Of a DNA stretch of 19,906 nt, positions 1-7,278 are shown piece by piece; within the stretch, counting starts at the first letter, position 1, and each line of letters opens with the position of its first letter. The stretch is from contig JACCSF010000196.1 of the NCBI GenBank assembly GCA_013813135.1, positions 1 through 19,906 on the forward strand. Direction: 5' to 3'. Below the pieces are notes generated by a model. The model was not told the origin of the DNA. It saw nothing but the letters and a program-made list of their open reading frames with translations, and ran no database searches. Source of the DNA: Thermoleophilaceae bacterium (lineage in GTDB: Bacteria > Actinomycetota > Thermoleophilia > Solirubrobacterales > Thermoleophilaceae). The translations under genes and the position numbers were made by a program.

Positions 1-209
1 GGGCGGGAGCGCGGATGCGGGTCGCGCCGCGATCCGCCGCCGCCGTCCTCGAGGTCGGCCTCGGGCACCGGCGGTTGGCGCACGGCCCACCACACGATCC
101 CGAGCAACGCGACGATCGGGATCTTCAGGATGACTGCCAGCCAGAAGACCGCCCAGAACCCATGCATCTTGGCGGCATGGTACCCGTAATCAGGCGGCTG
201 CTCGCTCAG
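1..209 (-). CDS. Small membrane protein, partial (runs off the left edge)
   Basis: Read leftward, this frame encodes a short polar N-terminus (residues SEQPPDYGYHAAK), then one strongly hydrophobic segment of about 24 residues beginning FWAVFWLAVILKIPIVALL, then an acidic Gly/Arg-rich tail that is cut by the window edge. It looks like a single-pass membrane protein of unknown function. The start is uncertain. An ATG lies at 167, but the coding-like residues continue upstream of it to a CTG at 209. A CTG start would overlap the end of the MOSC gene by 20 bp. It is the last visible gene of the minus-strand cluster with the MOSC and kinase genes. I do not recognise a named family. Confidence 0.5.
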   Translation of the reverse strand, partial: MSEQPPDYGYHAAKMHGFWAVFWLAVILKIPIVALLGIVWWAVRQPPVPEADLEDGGGGSRRDPHPRSR

Positions 210-811
210 CCCACCTGCGGTATTCCGCGGACAGCGCTGAGGCGGCGAGCAGACGCGGCGCGAGCGCATGGTCGCCGAGCACGGCCTCCGCGATCAGCCG
301 CACGCTCACGTCGTGATCGGGGCGCTCGACGAGGTCGATTGAGTCGCCCGCCTCCAGCTCGCCCTCCTCGATCACCCGCAGGTAGGCGCCGGGGCGCAGC
401 GCCTTGGCAAAGCGCTTGAGGAAGCCCGGGTCGCCCATCTTCACGCCGAGCTTCCAGCAGGGCAGGCGTGGCTCGGAAACCTCGAGCAGCGTGCTGCCGG
501 CGCGCCAGCGCTCGCCAACGAGCGCCCCAGAGACGTCGATCCCCTCGAGCGTCAGGTTCTCGCCGAACGTTCCGTACTCGAGCGGGCGGCCCAGCTCCCC
601 CTCCCACCAGGCGGTGTCCTCGCGCGCGTAGGCGTAGACCGCCTTGTCGACACCCGCCGTGGACGCTGCGATCCGCCTGCGTGTCACCGCTCAGACCGAG
701 CCGGCCGGCGTGGACGCGGCCCGGCGCGGGCAGCTTCCAGATGCCCGTACGGACGGGCTCACCCTGCCGCATGACCGTGCGCACGTCGGCGAGGTTCACG
801 GACAGGATCAC
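190..811 (-). pseudogene. MOSC domain protein (YiiM-like), broken by a one-base frameshift
   Basis: The gene starts with GTG at 811, and its first ~53 residues read VILSVNLADVRTV to ADRSVHGG, a typical MOSC N-terminus. The rest (DKAVYAYA, then PRLPCWKLGVKMGDPGF, to the TGA at 190) lies in another frame. The frames meet at a GGG run at 653-655 of the plus strand. Dropping one G restores GGVDKAVYAY, which fits the family. MOSC proteins bind a sulfur carrier or molybdenum-cofactor sulfur through a conserved Cys, here in PCWKL. YiiM-type members act in detoxifying N-hydroxylated compounds. Only 9 bp separate it from the kinase stop, so it is probably cotranscribed. Either the gene is truly broken or the sequence carries an extra base. 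The second half is otherwise undamaged, which favours a recent or artefactual event. Confidence 0.8.
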
Positions 812-820
812 CCGTCCAGC

Positions 821-1744
821 TTAGGCCGCCGGTACTCCCTCCACCGACGTCATCGCCCGGAACGCCTCGTAGCGTTCCTCGATGTCGTCGCGGGTGAGGT
901 GCTGGGCCCGCTCGCAGCCGAACTCCTCGACCCAGAACGAAGCCACCGCGGATCCGTAGGTCAAGGCACGGCGCAACGTGGCTTCGTCCGTCGCGCCGCC
1001 CTGAGCGTCGATGTAGCCGAAGAAGCCGCCGGCGAAGGAGTCGCCCGCGCCGGTGGGGTCGATCACCGACTCGAGCGGGTAGGCCGGCAGCGAGAAGAAG
1101 CCGTCGTCGGTGAACAGCGACGCGCCGTACTCGCCCTGCTTCACCACCACGACGCGCGGGCCGAGCTCCATGATCTTGCGCGCGGCTCGCAGCAGGGTGG
1201 GCTCCTCCGTGAGCATCCGCACCTCGTCGTCGTTCATGAGGATCAGGTCGACGGTGCCGATCGTGCGCAGCAGGGAGTCGCGCGTCGTCTCGATCCAGAA
1301 GTTCATCGAGTCGAGCCCGGCCAGCTTGGCGCCGGTGCACTGCTCCCGCACGTCGCGCTGGAGGTCGGGCTGGATGTTGGCGAGGAACAGGACCTCCGCC
1401 TGCTTGGTCGCGTCCGAGAGCTTGGGCTGGAAGTCGCCGAACACGTTCAGCTGCGTGTCGAGCGTGTGGCGTACGTTCACGTTCCACTCGTACTCGCCGG
1501 CCCAGAAGAAGGTCTTGCCGCCCTTCACGTGCTCGATGTCGTCCGTGTTCACGCCGCGCGAGTGCAGCACCTCGTACTCCGCCTCGCCGAAGTCGTCGCC
1601 GACCGGCCCGACCACACGCACATCGGTGAAGAAGGAGGCAGCCAGCGAGAAATGCACGGCGGAGCCGCCGAGCAGGCGCTCGCGCTCCCCGAAGGGAGTC
1701 TTCACCGCGTCGAAGGCGATTGATCCGACCACAACCACGCTCAT
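821..1744 (-). CDS. PfkB-family (ribokinase-like) carbohydrate/nucleoside kinase
   Basis: This 307-residue cytoplasmic protein has the full PfkB layout. The substrate-side motif LLGGSAVHFSLAA is at residues 24-36, NDDE at 171-174, KQGEYGA at 202-208, and the signature DPTGAGDSFAGG at 229-240, where Asp235 is the expected catalytic base and the glycines form the anion hole. The family transfers phosphate from ATP to a sugar or nucleoside hydroxyl. The substrate cannot be read from the sequence. The start is ATG at 1744, and a TAGCCT box lies 10 nt upstream on this strand. It heads a probable operon with the MOSC and small membrane protein genes and is divergent from lemA across 31 bp. Confidence 0.92.
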   Translation of the reverse strand: MSVVVVGSIAFDAVKTPFGERERLLGGSAVHFSLAASFFTDVRVVGPVGDDFGEAEYEVLHSRGVNTDDIEHVKGGKTFFWAGEYEWNVNVRHTLDTQLNVFGDFQPKLSDATKQAEVLFLANIQPDLQRDVREQCTGAKLAGLDSMNFWIETTRDSLLRTIGTVDLILMNDDEVRMLTEEPTLLRAARKIMELGPRVVVVKQGEYGASLFTDDGFFSLPAYPLESVIDPTGAGDSFAGGFFGYIDAQGGATDEATLRRALTYGSAVASFWVEEFGCERAQHLTRDDIEERYEAFRAMTSVEGVPAA

Positions 1745-1754
1745 GCGGTCGCGG

Positions 1755-1760
1755 AGGCTA
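1755..1760 (-). promoter_or_regulatory. Putative -10 box of the kinase gene
   Basis: On the minus strand this reads TAGCCT (TANNNT pattern), ending 10 nt before the ATG at 1744. No Shine-Dalgarno is visible, so a very short or absent leader is likely. No convincing -35 is seen. Confidence 0.4.
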
Positions 1761-1775
1761 GCCGATAAGCCCCGT

Positions 1776-2330
1776 ATGATCGCCGTCTACGTCGTGCTCG
1801 GGGTCCTGGCGCTGCTGGCACTGTGGGTCGTGCTGGCCTACAACGGGCTGGTCAAGGCCCGCAACACGGTCGACGAGGCCTGGAGCGGGATCGACGTCCA
1901 GCTCAAGCGCCGCCACGACCTGGTGCCCAACCTCGTGGAGAGCGTGAAGGGCTACGCCGCTCACGAGCGCGAGACGCTCCAGAACGTGACGGTGGCGCGG
2001 CTGGCCGCGGTGGAGGCAGGGGAACCGGCCGCCGTCGAGCGAGCCGAGGCGCGGCTGACGACCGCGCTGGGCGGCATCAACGCGCTCGCGGAGGCCTATC
2101 CGCAGCTGCGCGCGTCGGAGAACTTCCAGCGCCTTCAAGGCGAGCTCGGCGCGATCGAGGACGAGATCCAAGCGGCGCGCCGGATCTACAACTCGAACGT
2201 GCAGCACTACAACACGCGCACGCAGCAGTTCCCGACGGTTCTGATCGCCGGGACGCTCGCGTTTGCGCCGCGTGACTTCTTCGAGGTCGAGACGTCGGCC
2301 GAGCGCGCGGTGCCGCAGGTCGCCTTCTAG
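1776..2330 (+). CDS. lemA: LemA family membrane-anchored protein
   Basis: The 184-residue protein starts at ATG 1776 with one N-terminal membrane helix (residues ~2-24, VYVVLGVLALLALWVVLAYN). The conserved LemA core follows: N-x-V-D-E-AWSGIDVQLKRRHDLVPNLVESVKGYAAHE, then a helical region with LAEAYPQLRASENFQRLQGEL, and IYNSNVQHYNTRTQQFPTVL with the closing PRDFFEV. LemA proteins are thought to be anchored with a helical bundle outside the membrane. Their molecular role is unclear, and they commonly sit beside DUF3137 or phosphatase/protease partners. Here the next gene, 8 bp downstream, is DUF3137-like, so the two probably form an operon. Length and motifs are complete. Confidence 0.93.
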   Translation: MIAVYVVLGVLALLALWVVLAYNGLVKARNTVDEAWSGIDVQLKRRHDLVPNLVESVKGYAAHERETLQNVTVARLAAVEAGEPAAVERAEARLTTALGGINALAEAYPQLRASENFQRLQGELGAIEDEIQAARRIYNSNVQHYNTRTQQFPTVLIAGTLAFAPRDFFEVETSAERAVPQVAF

Positions 2331-2338
2331 GCGGGTTC

Positions 2339-3170
2339 GTGAACGCCGACAGCGGCCAGGGGCAGCTGTTCCGCTCGTATCTCGGGGCCCGCTCCGCCAT
2401 ATATGCAATGGCGCTCGGCGCGAGCGCCGCCTCACGTTCGGCGCCTGGAAGCACAGCGTGGTGAACATGCTGGCCGGCCCCGCGGCGGTCGTGGTCGGCG
2501 TGGTCGGGATCGCGTGGTTCGTCGCCGACCGCGCGGCGGCTCGCGGTTTCTACCGGGGTTTCGCGAACGCCGTCGGGCTCTCCTACGCGAGCCGCGCCGG
2601 GCTGTTGACGCTCACCCCGCTGCTCGGCGCCGGCAGCAGCCGCCGGGTCGAGCACTGGATGTACGGGCGCCTGCCCGGCGAGCTGTCCGGCGGCGTCGGC
2701 CAGCTGGTGTGGGAGCGGATCGAGCGGGACTCGGACGGCGACGACTCCGTGAGGGAGCGCAACCGCTTCACGATCTGCACGGTCGACCTCGAGGCGTCGC
2801 TGTCGCTCTTCCGCGGCGTCTATCTGCATCCGCGCCGGGGCCTGTTCGCGCCGTACTCCGACTGGCTCGGGCGCACGCCCACGCGCACCTGGAGGTGGAG
2901 AGCTCGGAGTTCGTGGCGCGCTACGAGCTGCGCACCGGCACCGATCAGGACCAGCTCCTGCTGCGCCGCCTGCTCGCGCCAACGCTGGTCAGCTGGCTCG
3001 CGCACCACCCGCTGACGCCGGGCTTCGAGCTGAAGGCGGGCACGCTCTGCGTGTTCGTGGCGCAGCCGCTCGAGGACGCCGGCAACCTCACCTTCCTGGT
3101 CGACGCCGCGCGCCATTTGGCGAGCCGGGTGCTCGCGCAGGTGCAGGAGGAGAGGGCCAGGGCCGCGTAG
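2339..3170 (+). pseudogene. DUF3137-like membrane protein, broken by two frameshifts
   Basis: Three frames together make one protein. A GTG at 2339 opens VNADSGQGQLFRSYLGARSA and hits a stop near 2464. From about 2420 a second frame gives ERRLTFGAWKHSVVNMLAG, a membrane helix, and a globular part through SLFRGVYLHPRRGL and YSDWLGRT. From about 2885 a third frame gives HAHLEVESSEFVARYEL, then DQDQLLLRRLLAPTLVSWL, then GFELKAGTLCVFVAQPL, to the TAG at 3168-3170. The last part resembles the DUF3137 signature (LES.EF, followed by a TP-type motif). Each jump equals one missing base (or two extra). The position directly after lemA is typical for DUF3137. The N-terminal start and first junction are less certain than the second. 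Confidence 0.65.
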
Positions 3171-3174
3171 GCCT

Positions 3175-3180
3175 TAGGCT
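3175..3180 (+). promoter_or_regulatory. Putative -10 box of the oxidoreductase gene
   Basis: TAGGCT (TANNNT) lies 8 nt before the ATG at 3189 and only 4 nt after the upstream stop codon. There is no Shine-Dalgarno, consistent with a leaderless transcript. Confidence 0.45.
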
Positions 3181-3188
3181 GCCGCGCC

Positions 3189-4139
3189 ATGCGCGCGGTT
3201 CAGATCGACGAGTTCGGCGGTCCGGAGGTGCTGCGGGTGGTGGACCTGCCCAAGCCGGAGCCAGGCGACAACGAGGTCCTGATCGAGGTGTCGCGGGCGG
3301 GCATGAACTTCGCCGACACCCACCAGCGCGAGAACTCGTACCTCGCGCGCTACGAGACTCCGCTGATCCTGGGGGGCGAGGTGGCCGGGACGACGCCGGA
3401 TGGGCAACGTGTCATCGCGCTCGTGCCCAGCGGCGGCTACGCGGAGTACGCGGTGGCGCACGAGGCGGCGGTGCACCCGATCCCGGATGGGCTGGACGAG
3501 GGCGCGGCTCTGGCGCTGTTGATCCAGGGGCTTACGGCGTGGCACCTGTTCAAGACGTCGGCCAAGCTGGCCCCCGGCGAGTCCGTGGTGATCGTTTCCG
3601 GGGCCGGCGGCGTGGGGTCGCTCGCCGTGCAGCTCGCGAAGACGTTCGGGGCGGGACGGGTGATCACAACCGCTTCCACTCAGGAGAAGCGCGACTTGAC
3701 CGTGTCGCTCGGCGCCGACGCCGCGGTGGATCCCGCGGAGGAGGACCTGACCGCGGCTCTGATCTCGGCCAACGACGGCAACCAGGTGGACGTGGTTCTC
3801 GAGATGGCCGGCGGGCGCGTCTTCTCTGCTTGCTCCGAGGCGCTGGCGCCGTTCGGCCGGATCGTGGCCTACGGGATCGCCGGGCGTGAGCAGAACACGC
3901 TCGAGACGGGCCGGCTGATGCGCAAGAGCCGGGCGGTGGTGGGCTTCTGGCTGATGCACTGCCTCGGACGTCGAGACATGATCGACGAGCCGCTGGCAGA
4001 CCTTTTCGATCGGGCGGCGCGCGGCGAGCTGAAGCCCCAGATCGGCGAGACCTACCCGCTCTCCGAAGTGCGCCGCGCCCACGAGGACATGCAGGGGCGC
4101 CGCACGAGCGGCAAGCTGCTGCTGGACCCGGCGCGCTAG
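3189..4139 (+). CDS. Quinone-oxidoreductase-like MDR protein (NADPH-dependent, zinc-free type)
   Basis: This 316-residue cytosolic protein has the QOR-type medium-chain reductase layout. An N-terminal GroES-like domain (MRAVQIDEFGGPEVL, with GMNFADTHQRENSY at ~38-51) is followed by a Rossmann domain with the nucleotide motif SGAGGVGSLAVQLAK at 137-151 and the C-terminal close GKLLLDP. It lacks the cysteine cluster of zinc alcohol dehydrogenases. The family reduces quinones, enones or similar electrophiles with NADPH. The substrate is not evident. It is a single gene with its own putative -10 box. Its TAG stop overlaps the TAG of the convergent AbiEi/DUF559 gene within the palindrome CTAG (4136-4139). 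Confidence 0.9.
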   Translation: MRAVQIDEFGGPEVLRVVDLPKPEPGDNEVLIEVSRAGMNFADTHQRENSYLARYETPLILGGEVAGTTPDGQRVIALVPSGGYAEYAVAHEAAVHPIPDGLDEGAALALLIQGLTAWHLFKTSAKLAPGESVVIVSGAGGVGSLAVQLAKTFGAGRVITTASTQEKRDLTVSLGADAAVDPAEEDLTAALISANDGNQVDVVLEMAGGRVFSACSEALAPFGRIVAYGIAGREQNTLETGRLMRKSRAVVGFWLMHCLGRRDMIDEPLADLFDRAARGELKPQIGETYPLSEVRRAHEDMQGRRTSGKLLLDPAR

Positions 4140-4953
4140 GCACTCTCGCTCCACCCGGCGCGCAGCACCTCGCCGATCCGCGCCGCGACCCAGTCCGGCT
4201 CCCGCTCGAGCCGGTCGTAGCTCACGCGCAGCACGCGCCAACCGCCGGCCAGCAGCTCGGCATCGCGGCGCCGGTCGCGCTCGAACGCACCGCGCGTGCC
4301 GTGGGCCATCCAGCCGTCGGTCTCGACGATGAGCTTTTCGTGGCGCCAGACGAAGTCGACCTCGTAGCCCTCGACGGTGGCGTTCACCTCGGGCGTGGGC
4401 AAACGAAAGCGGTGACAGAGGCTGAGCATGCGTTCCTCAAGCTCGGAACGGGTGCGAGTGCTGCCCGCATCGTGGCCGGCCAGGACGCTTGCCAGTACGC
4501 CGCGGCCGCGCCGGCCTGGGATCGGGCGCAGGCCGTCCAGATCGAGGCGAAGGTATTGGGCCTCGTCGAGCACGCGCTCGAGCTGGCGCGGGGGGAGGAC
4601 ATCGGCGAGGTCGATGAGGGTGCGGGTGGGCGTCGTCACAGGGATGCCGTCCTTCACCGTGACCTCGTCGACCGCCAGCGCAGCGCGATGGACGATGACC
4701 ACTCCACGTCGACGACAGCGGCCAGGAAACGGCCCTCTGTCGTGAGCCTGGAGTGGCCTACGGCGAAGACGCCCTGGTGGACCCGTTGCAGACGGCAGTC
4801 GCGCACTCGGCGCGCAATGCCGTTGTCGGTCAGGCCCAATTCGAGCAGTTCAGCCCGAGTAATCACCCCATGTCGTCGCTCGGCGATCGCCGCGATCTGG
4901 CTCCCACGCGAGAGCGTGTCGAATTCTGGCGCATACCGACAGAAACTCGACAT
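4136..4953 (-). pseudogene. AbiEi-type HTH / DUF559 nuclease-fold protein with an internal deletion
   Basis: From ATG 4953 one frame encodes a typical AbiEi_4 winged-helix region (IAAIAERRHGVITRAELLEL, RVHQGVFAVGHSRL, GRFLAAV). A second frame encodes RRRGVVIVHRAAL, DGIPVTTPTRTLIDLADVL, and a DUF559 endonuclease-like domain (YEVDFVWRHEKLIVETDGW, then FERDRRRDAELL, GWRVLRVSYDRL) to the TAG at 4136. In relatives as I remember them, about 40 residues lie between LAAV and the RRRG..VHR stretch, including the SHRSAA..W region. Here the halves meet at about 4700-4720 in different frames. So it carries a deletion of about 120 bp plus a frame change. A nuclease-fold product could still be made from an internal GTG at 4702 (188 residues). 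It may belong to a toxin/antitoxin-like or recombination-associated group, but its function is unknown. Confidence 0.7.
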
Positions 4954-5061
4954 GCACCCTGGTTCATCCCGCAGTCGGGCTTCTCTTATGGCCCATCGCT
5001 GGCCGGGAGGGGCGGTGACGCCGGTGGAAAACGGCGCGCACCGAGTACCCTCAACCGCCGC
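4954..5061. other. Divergent intergenic region before the helicase
   Basis: This 108-bp gap holds the helicase -10 candidate at 5046-5051. I see no clear -10 for the minus-strand gene, no hairpin with a T-run and no small gene. Confidence 0.5.
5046..5051 (+). promoter_or_regulatory. Putative -10 box of the helicase operon
   Basis: TACCCT (TANNNT) lies 10 nt before the ATG at 5062. There is no Shine-Dalgarno before that ATG. Confidence 0.4.
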
Positions 5062-6510
5062 ATGCCGACGTTCAAGGATCTGGGGCTCTCCGAGTCCACG
5101 CTGGAGGGGCTCGTCCACCTCGGCTACGAGCGTCCCACCCCGATTCAGGAGCAGGCCATACCGCCTCTGATGCAGGGCCGGGACGTGATCGGCCAGGCCC
5201 AGACCGGCACCGGGAAGACGGCCGCCTTCGGCCTGCCGATGGTCGAGTACGTCGATCCGAACCACGCCGCCGTCCAGGCGCTGGTGCTCACGCCGACGCG
5301 CGAGTTGTGCATCCAGGTCACCCAGGCGCTGCGCGCCTACGGCGAGCGCAAGGGGATCGAGGTGGTCGCCGTGTTCGGCGGCGCGCCGATCCGCGACCAG
5401 GCCACCCGGCTCAAGGAGGCTCACGTCGCCGTGGGCACCGTCGGGCGTGTGATGGACATGATCGACCGGCACCACCTGTACCTCGACGATGCGCGCTACG
5501 TGGTGCTCGACGAGGCCGACGAGATGCTCGACCTCGGCTTCCTCGAGGACGTGGAGTCGATCATGCGCCGCGCACCGATGGGCCGCCAGACCGCCCTCTT
5601 CAGCGCCACCGTCCCCGCCGAGATCCGCCGCCTGGCCGAGCAGTTCATGCACGACCCGGTGGAGATTCAGGTGCGCGCGGCCACGCTCACGATCGACACG
5701 GTCGCCCACTACTACGTAGAGGTGCCCGACCGGGAAAAGCCCGAAGCCTTGGTAAAGGTGCTCAAGGAGGAGCGGCCCGAGCAGGCGATCGTGTTCGCCC
5801 GCACGAAGATCGGCGTGGACCGCCTGGCGCGCCGCCTCGGCGACGCCGGCGTGCGCGTCAGGGCCCTGCACGGCGACATGTCACAGGGCCAGCGCGACGG
5901 GGTGATGATCGCCTTCAAGGGGGGGCGCGAACGGCTGCTCGTGGCCACCGACGTCGCCGCCCGCGGGCTCGACATCACGGGCGTCAGCCACGTCGTGAAC
6001 TACGACATCCCCAACTCGCCCGACATCTACGTGCACCGCATCGGGCGCACCGGCCGGGCCGGCGAGAGCGGCCGTGCGATCACCCTGATCACCCCCAAGC
6101 AACGGCGCGAGCTGGAGGCGATCGAGCGGCACGCCAAGACCGAGATCGAGCAGTGGGAGCCCGATTCGGCGCCCAACGGCAAGCCGGAGCGCAAACGCCG
6201 CGAGCGCACGCCGCGCGAGCGCGAGACGCGCCGGCCGCGCCACACCAAGCCGCACAGCCGCGACGGCGTGCCCTACACCAAGCTGGTGGTGGGCGCCGGG
6301 CGTCAAGCCGGGATCGAGCCGGCGGACGTGGTCCGCGCGGTCGTCGATTACACCCGCCTCGAGAACGACGACGTGCGCAACGTGCGCGTGCTCGAGCGCT
6401 TCAGCTTCGTGGAGGTGCCGGCCGAGCGGGCGGGCCAGGTGGTCGAGGGCGTTTCGGGAAAGCGAGTCCGGGGAGTTGAACTCCGGCTGGAGGTAGCGAA
6501 AAGACGATGA
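5062..6510 (+). CDS. DEAD-box ATP-dependent RNA helicase with C-terminal DbpA-type RNA-binding domain
   Basis: This 482-residue protein contains the Q motif region (F-KDLGLSESTLEGLVHLGY, PTPIQEQAIP), Walker A AQTGTGKT at 46-53, motif Ia PTREL at 79-82, DEAD at 150-153, SAT at 181-183, VFARTK at ~244-249, VATDVAARGLDI at 294-305 and HRIGRTGR at 325-332. A basic linker (~373-402) leads to a DbpA/RRM-like domain (YTKLVVGAGRQAGIEPADVV to the end). It unwinds short RNA duplexes, probably in ribosome assembly or cold adaptation. The start at 5062 is chosen because the fold begins there; the open frame continues upstream without homology. One oddity: motif Ib reads TVGR (126-129) instead of TPGR. 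Its TGA overlaps the ATG of the cyclophilin gene (ATGA). Confidence 0.95.
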   Translation: MPTFKDLGLSESTLEGLVHLGYERPTPIQEQAIPPLMQGRDVIGQAQTGTGKTAAFGLPMVEYVDPNHAAVQALVLTPTRELCIQVTQALRAYGERKGIEVVAVFGGAPIRDQATRLKEAHVAVGTVGRVMDMIDRHHLYLDDARYVVLDEADEMLDLGFLEDVESIMRRAPMGRQTALFSATVPAEIRRLAEQFMHDPVEIQVRAATLTIDTVAHYYVEVPDREKPEALVKVLKEERPEQAIVFARTKIGVDRLARRLGDAGVRVRALHGDMSQGQRDGVMIAFKGGRERLLVATDVAARGLDITGVSHVVNYDIPNSPDIYVHRIGRTGRAGESGRAITLITPKQRRELEAIERHAKTEIEQWEPDSAPNGKPERKRRERTPRERETRRPRHTKPHSRDGVPYTKLVVGAGRQAGIEPADVVRAVVDYTRLENDDVRNVRVLERFSFVEVPAERAGQVVEGVSGKRVRGVELRLEVAKRR

Positions 6511-6968
6511 GCCAGGCGACAATGCACACCAACCACGGTCCGATCGAGGTGGAGCTGTTCGACGAGGACGCCCCCAAGACCGTCGAAAACTTCGTGAAGC
6601 TGTCGCGCGACGGCTTCTACGACGGGCTGATCTTCCATCGCGTGATACGCGACTTCATGATCCAGGGCGGCTGCCCGCAGGGCCCCGGCCCCAGCGGCCC
6701 CGGCTACCAGTTCGAGGACGAGATCAACGACAACAAGATCGTGCGCGGAGCGCTGGCGATGGCCAACGCCGGCCCCGACACGAACGGCAGCCAGTTCTTC
6801 ATCGTGACCATCGATGCCGCCGCCTGGCTCGACGGCAAGCACACCGTCTTCGGGAAGGTCACCTCCGGCATGGAGGCCGTCGACTCGATCGAGGGCGCCG
6901 AGACCGGCGCCCAGGACCGCCCCAAGCAGGACGCGGTGATCGAGCGGGTGGAGGTGCATGAAGGTTGA
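6507..6968 (+). CDS. Cyclophilin-type peptidyl-prolyl cis-trans isomerase
   Basis: The protein has 153 residues and no signal peptide, so it is cytoplasmic. It carries the cyclophilin core: GPIEVELFDEDAPKTVENFV, FYDGLIFHRVIRDFMIQGG (catalytic Arg in FHRVI.DFM.QGG), FEDE, ALAMANAGPDTNGSQFFI and LDGKHTVFGKV. It catalyses proline isomerisation during protein folding. The start overlaps the helicase stop by 4 nt, and a GGAGGT lies about 11 nt upstream. The loop usually reading GTGTGGPGY is GPGPSGPGY here. The stop overlaps the next gene by 11 bp, so translation is coupled. Confidence 0.94.
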   Translation: MSQATMHTNHGPIEVELFDEDAPKTVENFVKLSRDGFYDGLIFHRVIRDFMIQGGCPQGPGPSGPGYQFEDEINDNKIVRGALAMANAGPDTNGSQFFIVTIDAAAWLDGKHTVFGKVTSGMEAVDSIEGAETGAQDRPKQDAVIERVEVHEG

Positions 6969-7278
6969 GCTGCTCTGGTGGGAGGGCTGCCCCTCTCACC
7001 CCGAGACGCTCGAGGACCTGAAGCGAGTGCTGCGCGAGGAGGGCGTAGAGGCCGGCGTCGACCTCGTGGAGGTGGAGAGCGACGAGCAGGCGCGCCGGGA
7101 GCGCTTTCCGGGCTCGCCCACGGTGCGCATCGACGGGGCGGACGCGATCCCGCTCGAGGAGACAGAGCCGTTCTCGCTCACCTGTCGGATCTACCGGCTC
7201 CGCGACGGGCGCATCTCCCCGACCCCGGACCCCGAAGACCTACGCGACGCGGTGAGGAGGACAAATGAACATCGGTGA
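6958..7278 (+). CDS. Small thioredoxin-fold protein
   Basis: This 106-residue protein begins MKVELLWWEGCPSHPE, a beta strand followed by a redox-type turn in which the second cysteine of CxxC is replaced (CPSH, Cys11). It continues with a helix, VDLVEVESDEQA, and the cis-proline segment GSPTVRIDG (52-60, Pro54), then a second Cys at 76 (LTCRIYR). This order fits a thioredoxin-like fold. Proteins of this look are sometimes annotated as alkylmercury-lyase-like or DUF2703-like, but I cannot assign a reaction. A GGAGGTG lies directly before the ATG. The gene overlaps the cyclophilin gene by 11 bp and the next gene by 14 bp. Confidence 0.85.
   Translation: MKVELLWWEGCPSHPETLEDLKRVLREEGVEAGVDLVEVESDEQARRERFPGSPTVRIDGADAIPLEETEPFSLTCRIYRLRDGRISPTPDPEDLRDAVRRTNEHR

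Noticed and set aside
644..1723. Plus-strand open frame of about 360 codons opposite the kinase
   Set aside because: It is antisense to a well-supported PfkB gene, its composition is typical of a shadow frame, and it has no recognisable motif.
1759..1771. Fourth shared-TA divergent promoter between the kinase and lemA genes
   Set aside because: The minus box TAGCCT fits, but the plus-strand hexamer from the same TA is TAGCCG, without the final T, and it sits 11 nt from the start.
3174..4241. Minus-strand open frame opposite the oxidoreductase
   Set aside because: It is a shadow of the QOR gene with no motifs and low-complexity His/Arg-rich content.
4753..5061. Upstream extension of the helicase reading frame
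   Set aside because: The similarity begins at ATG 5062. The extension overlaps the AbiEi/DUF559 gene and has no helicase-like sequence.
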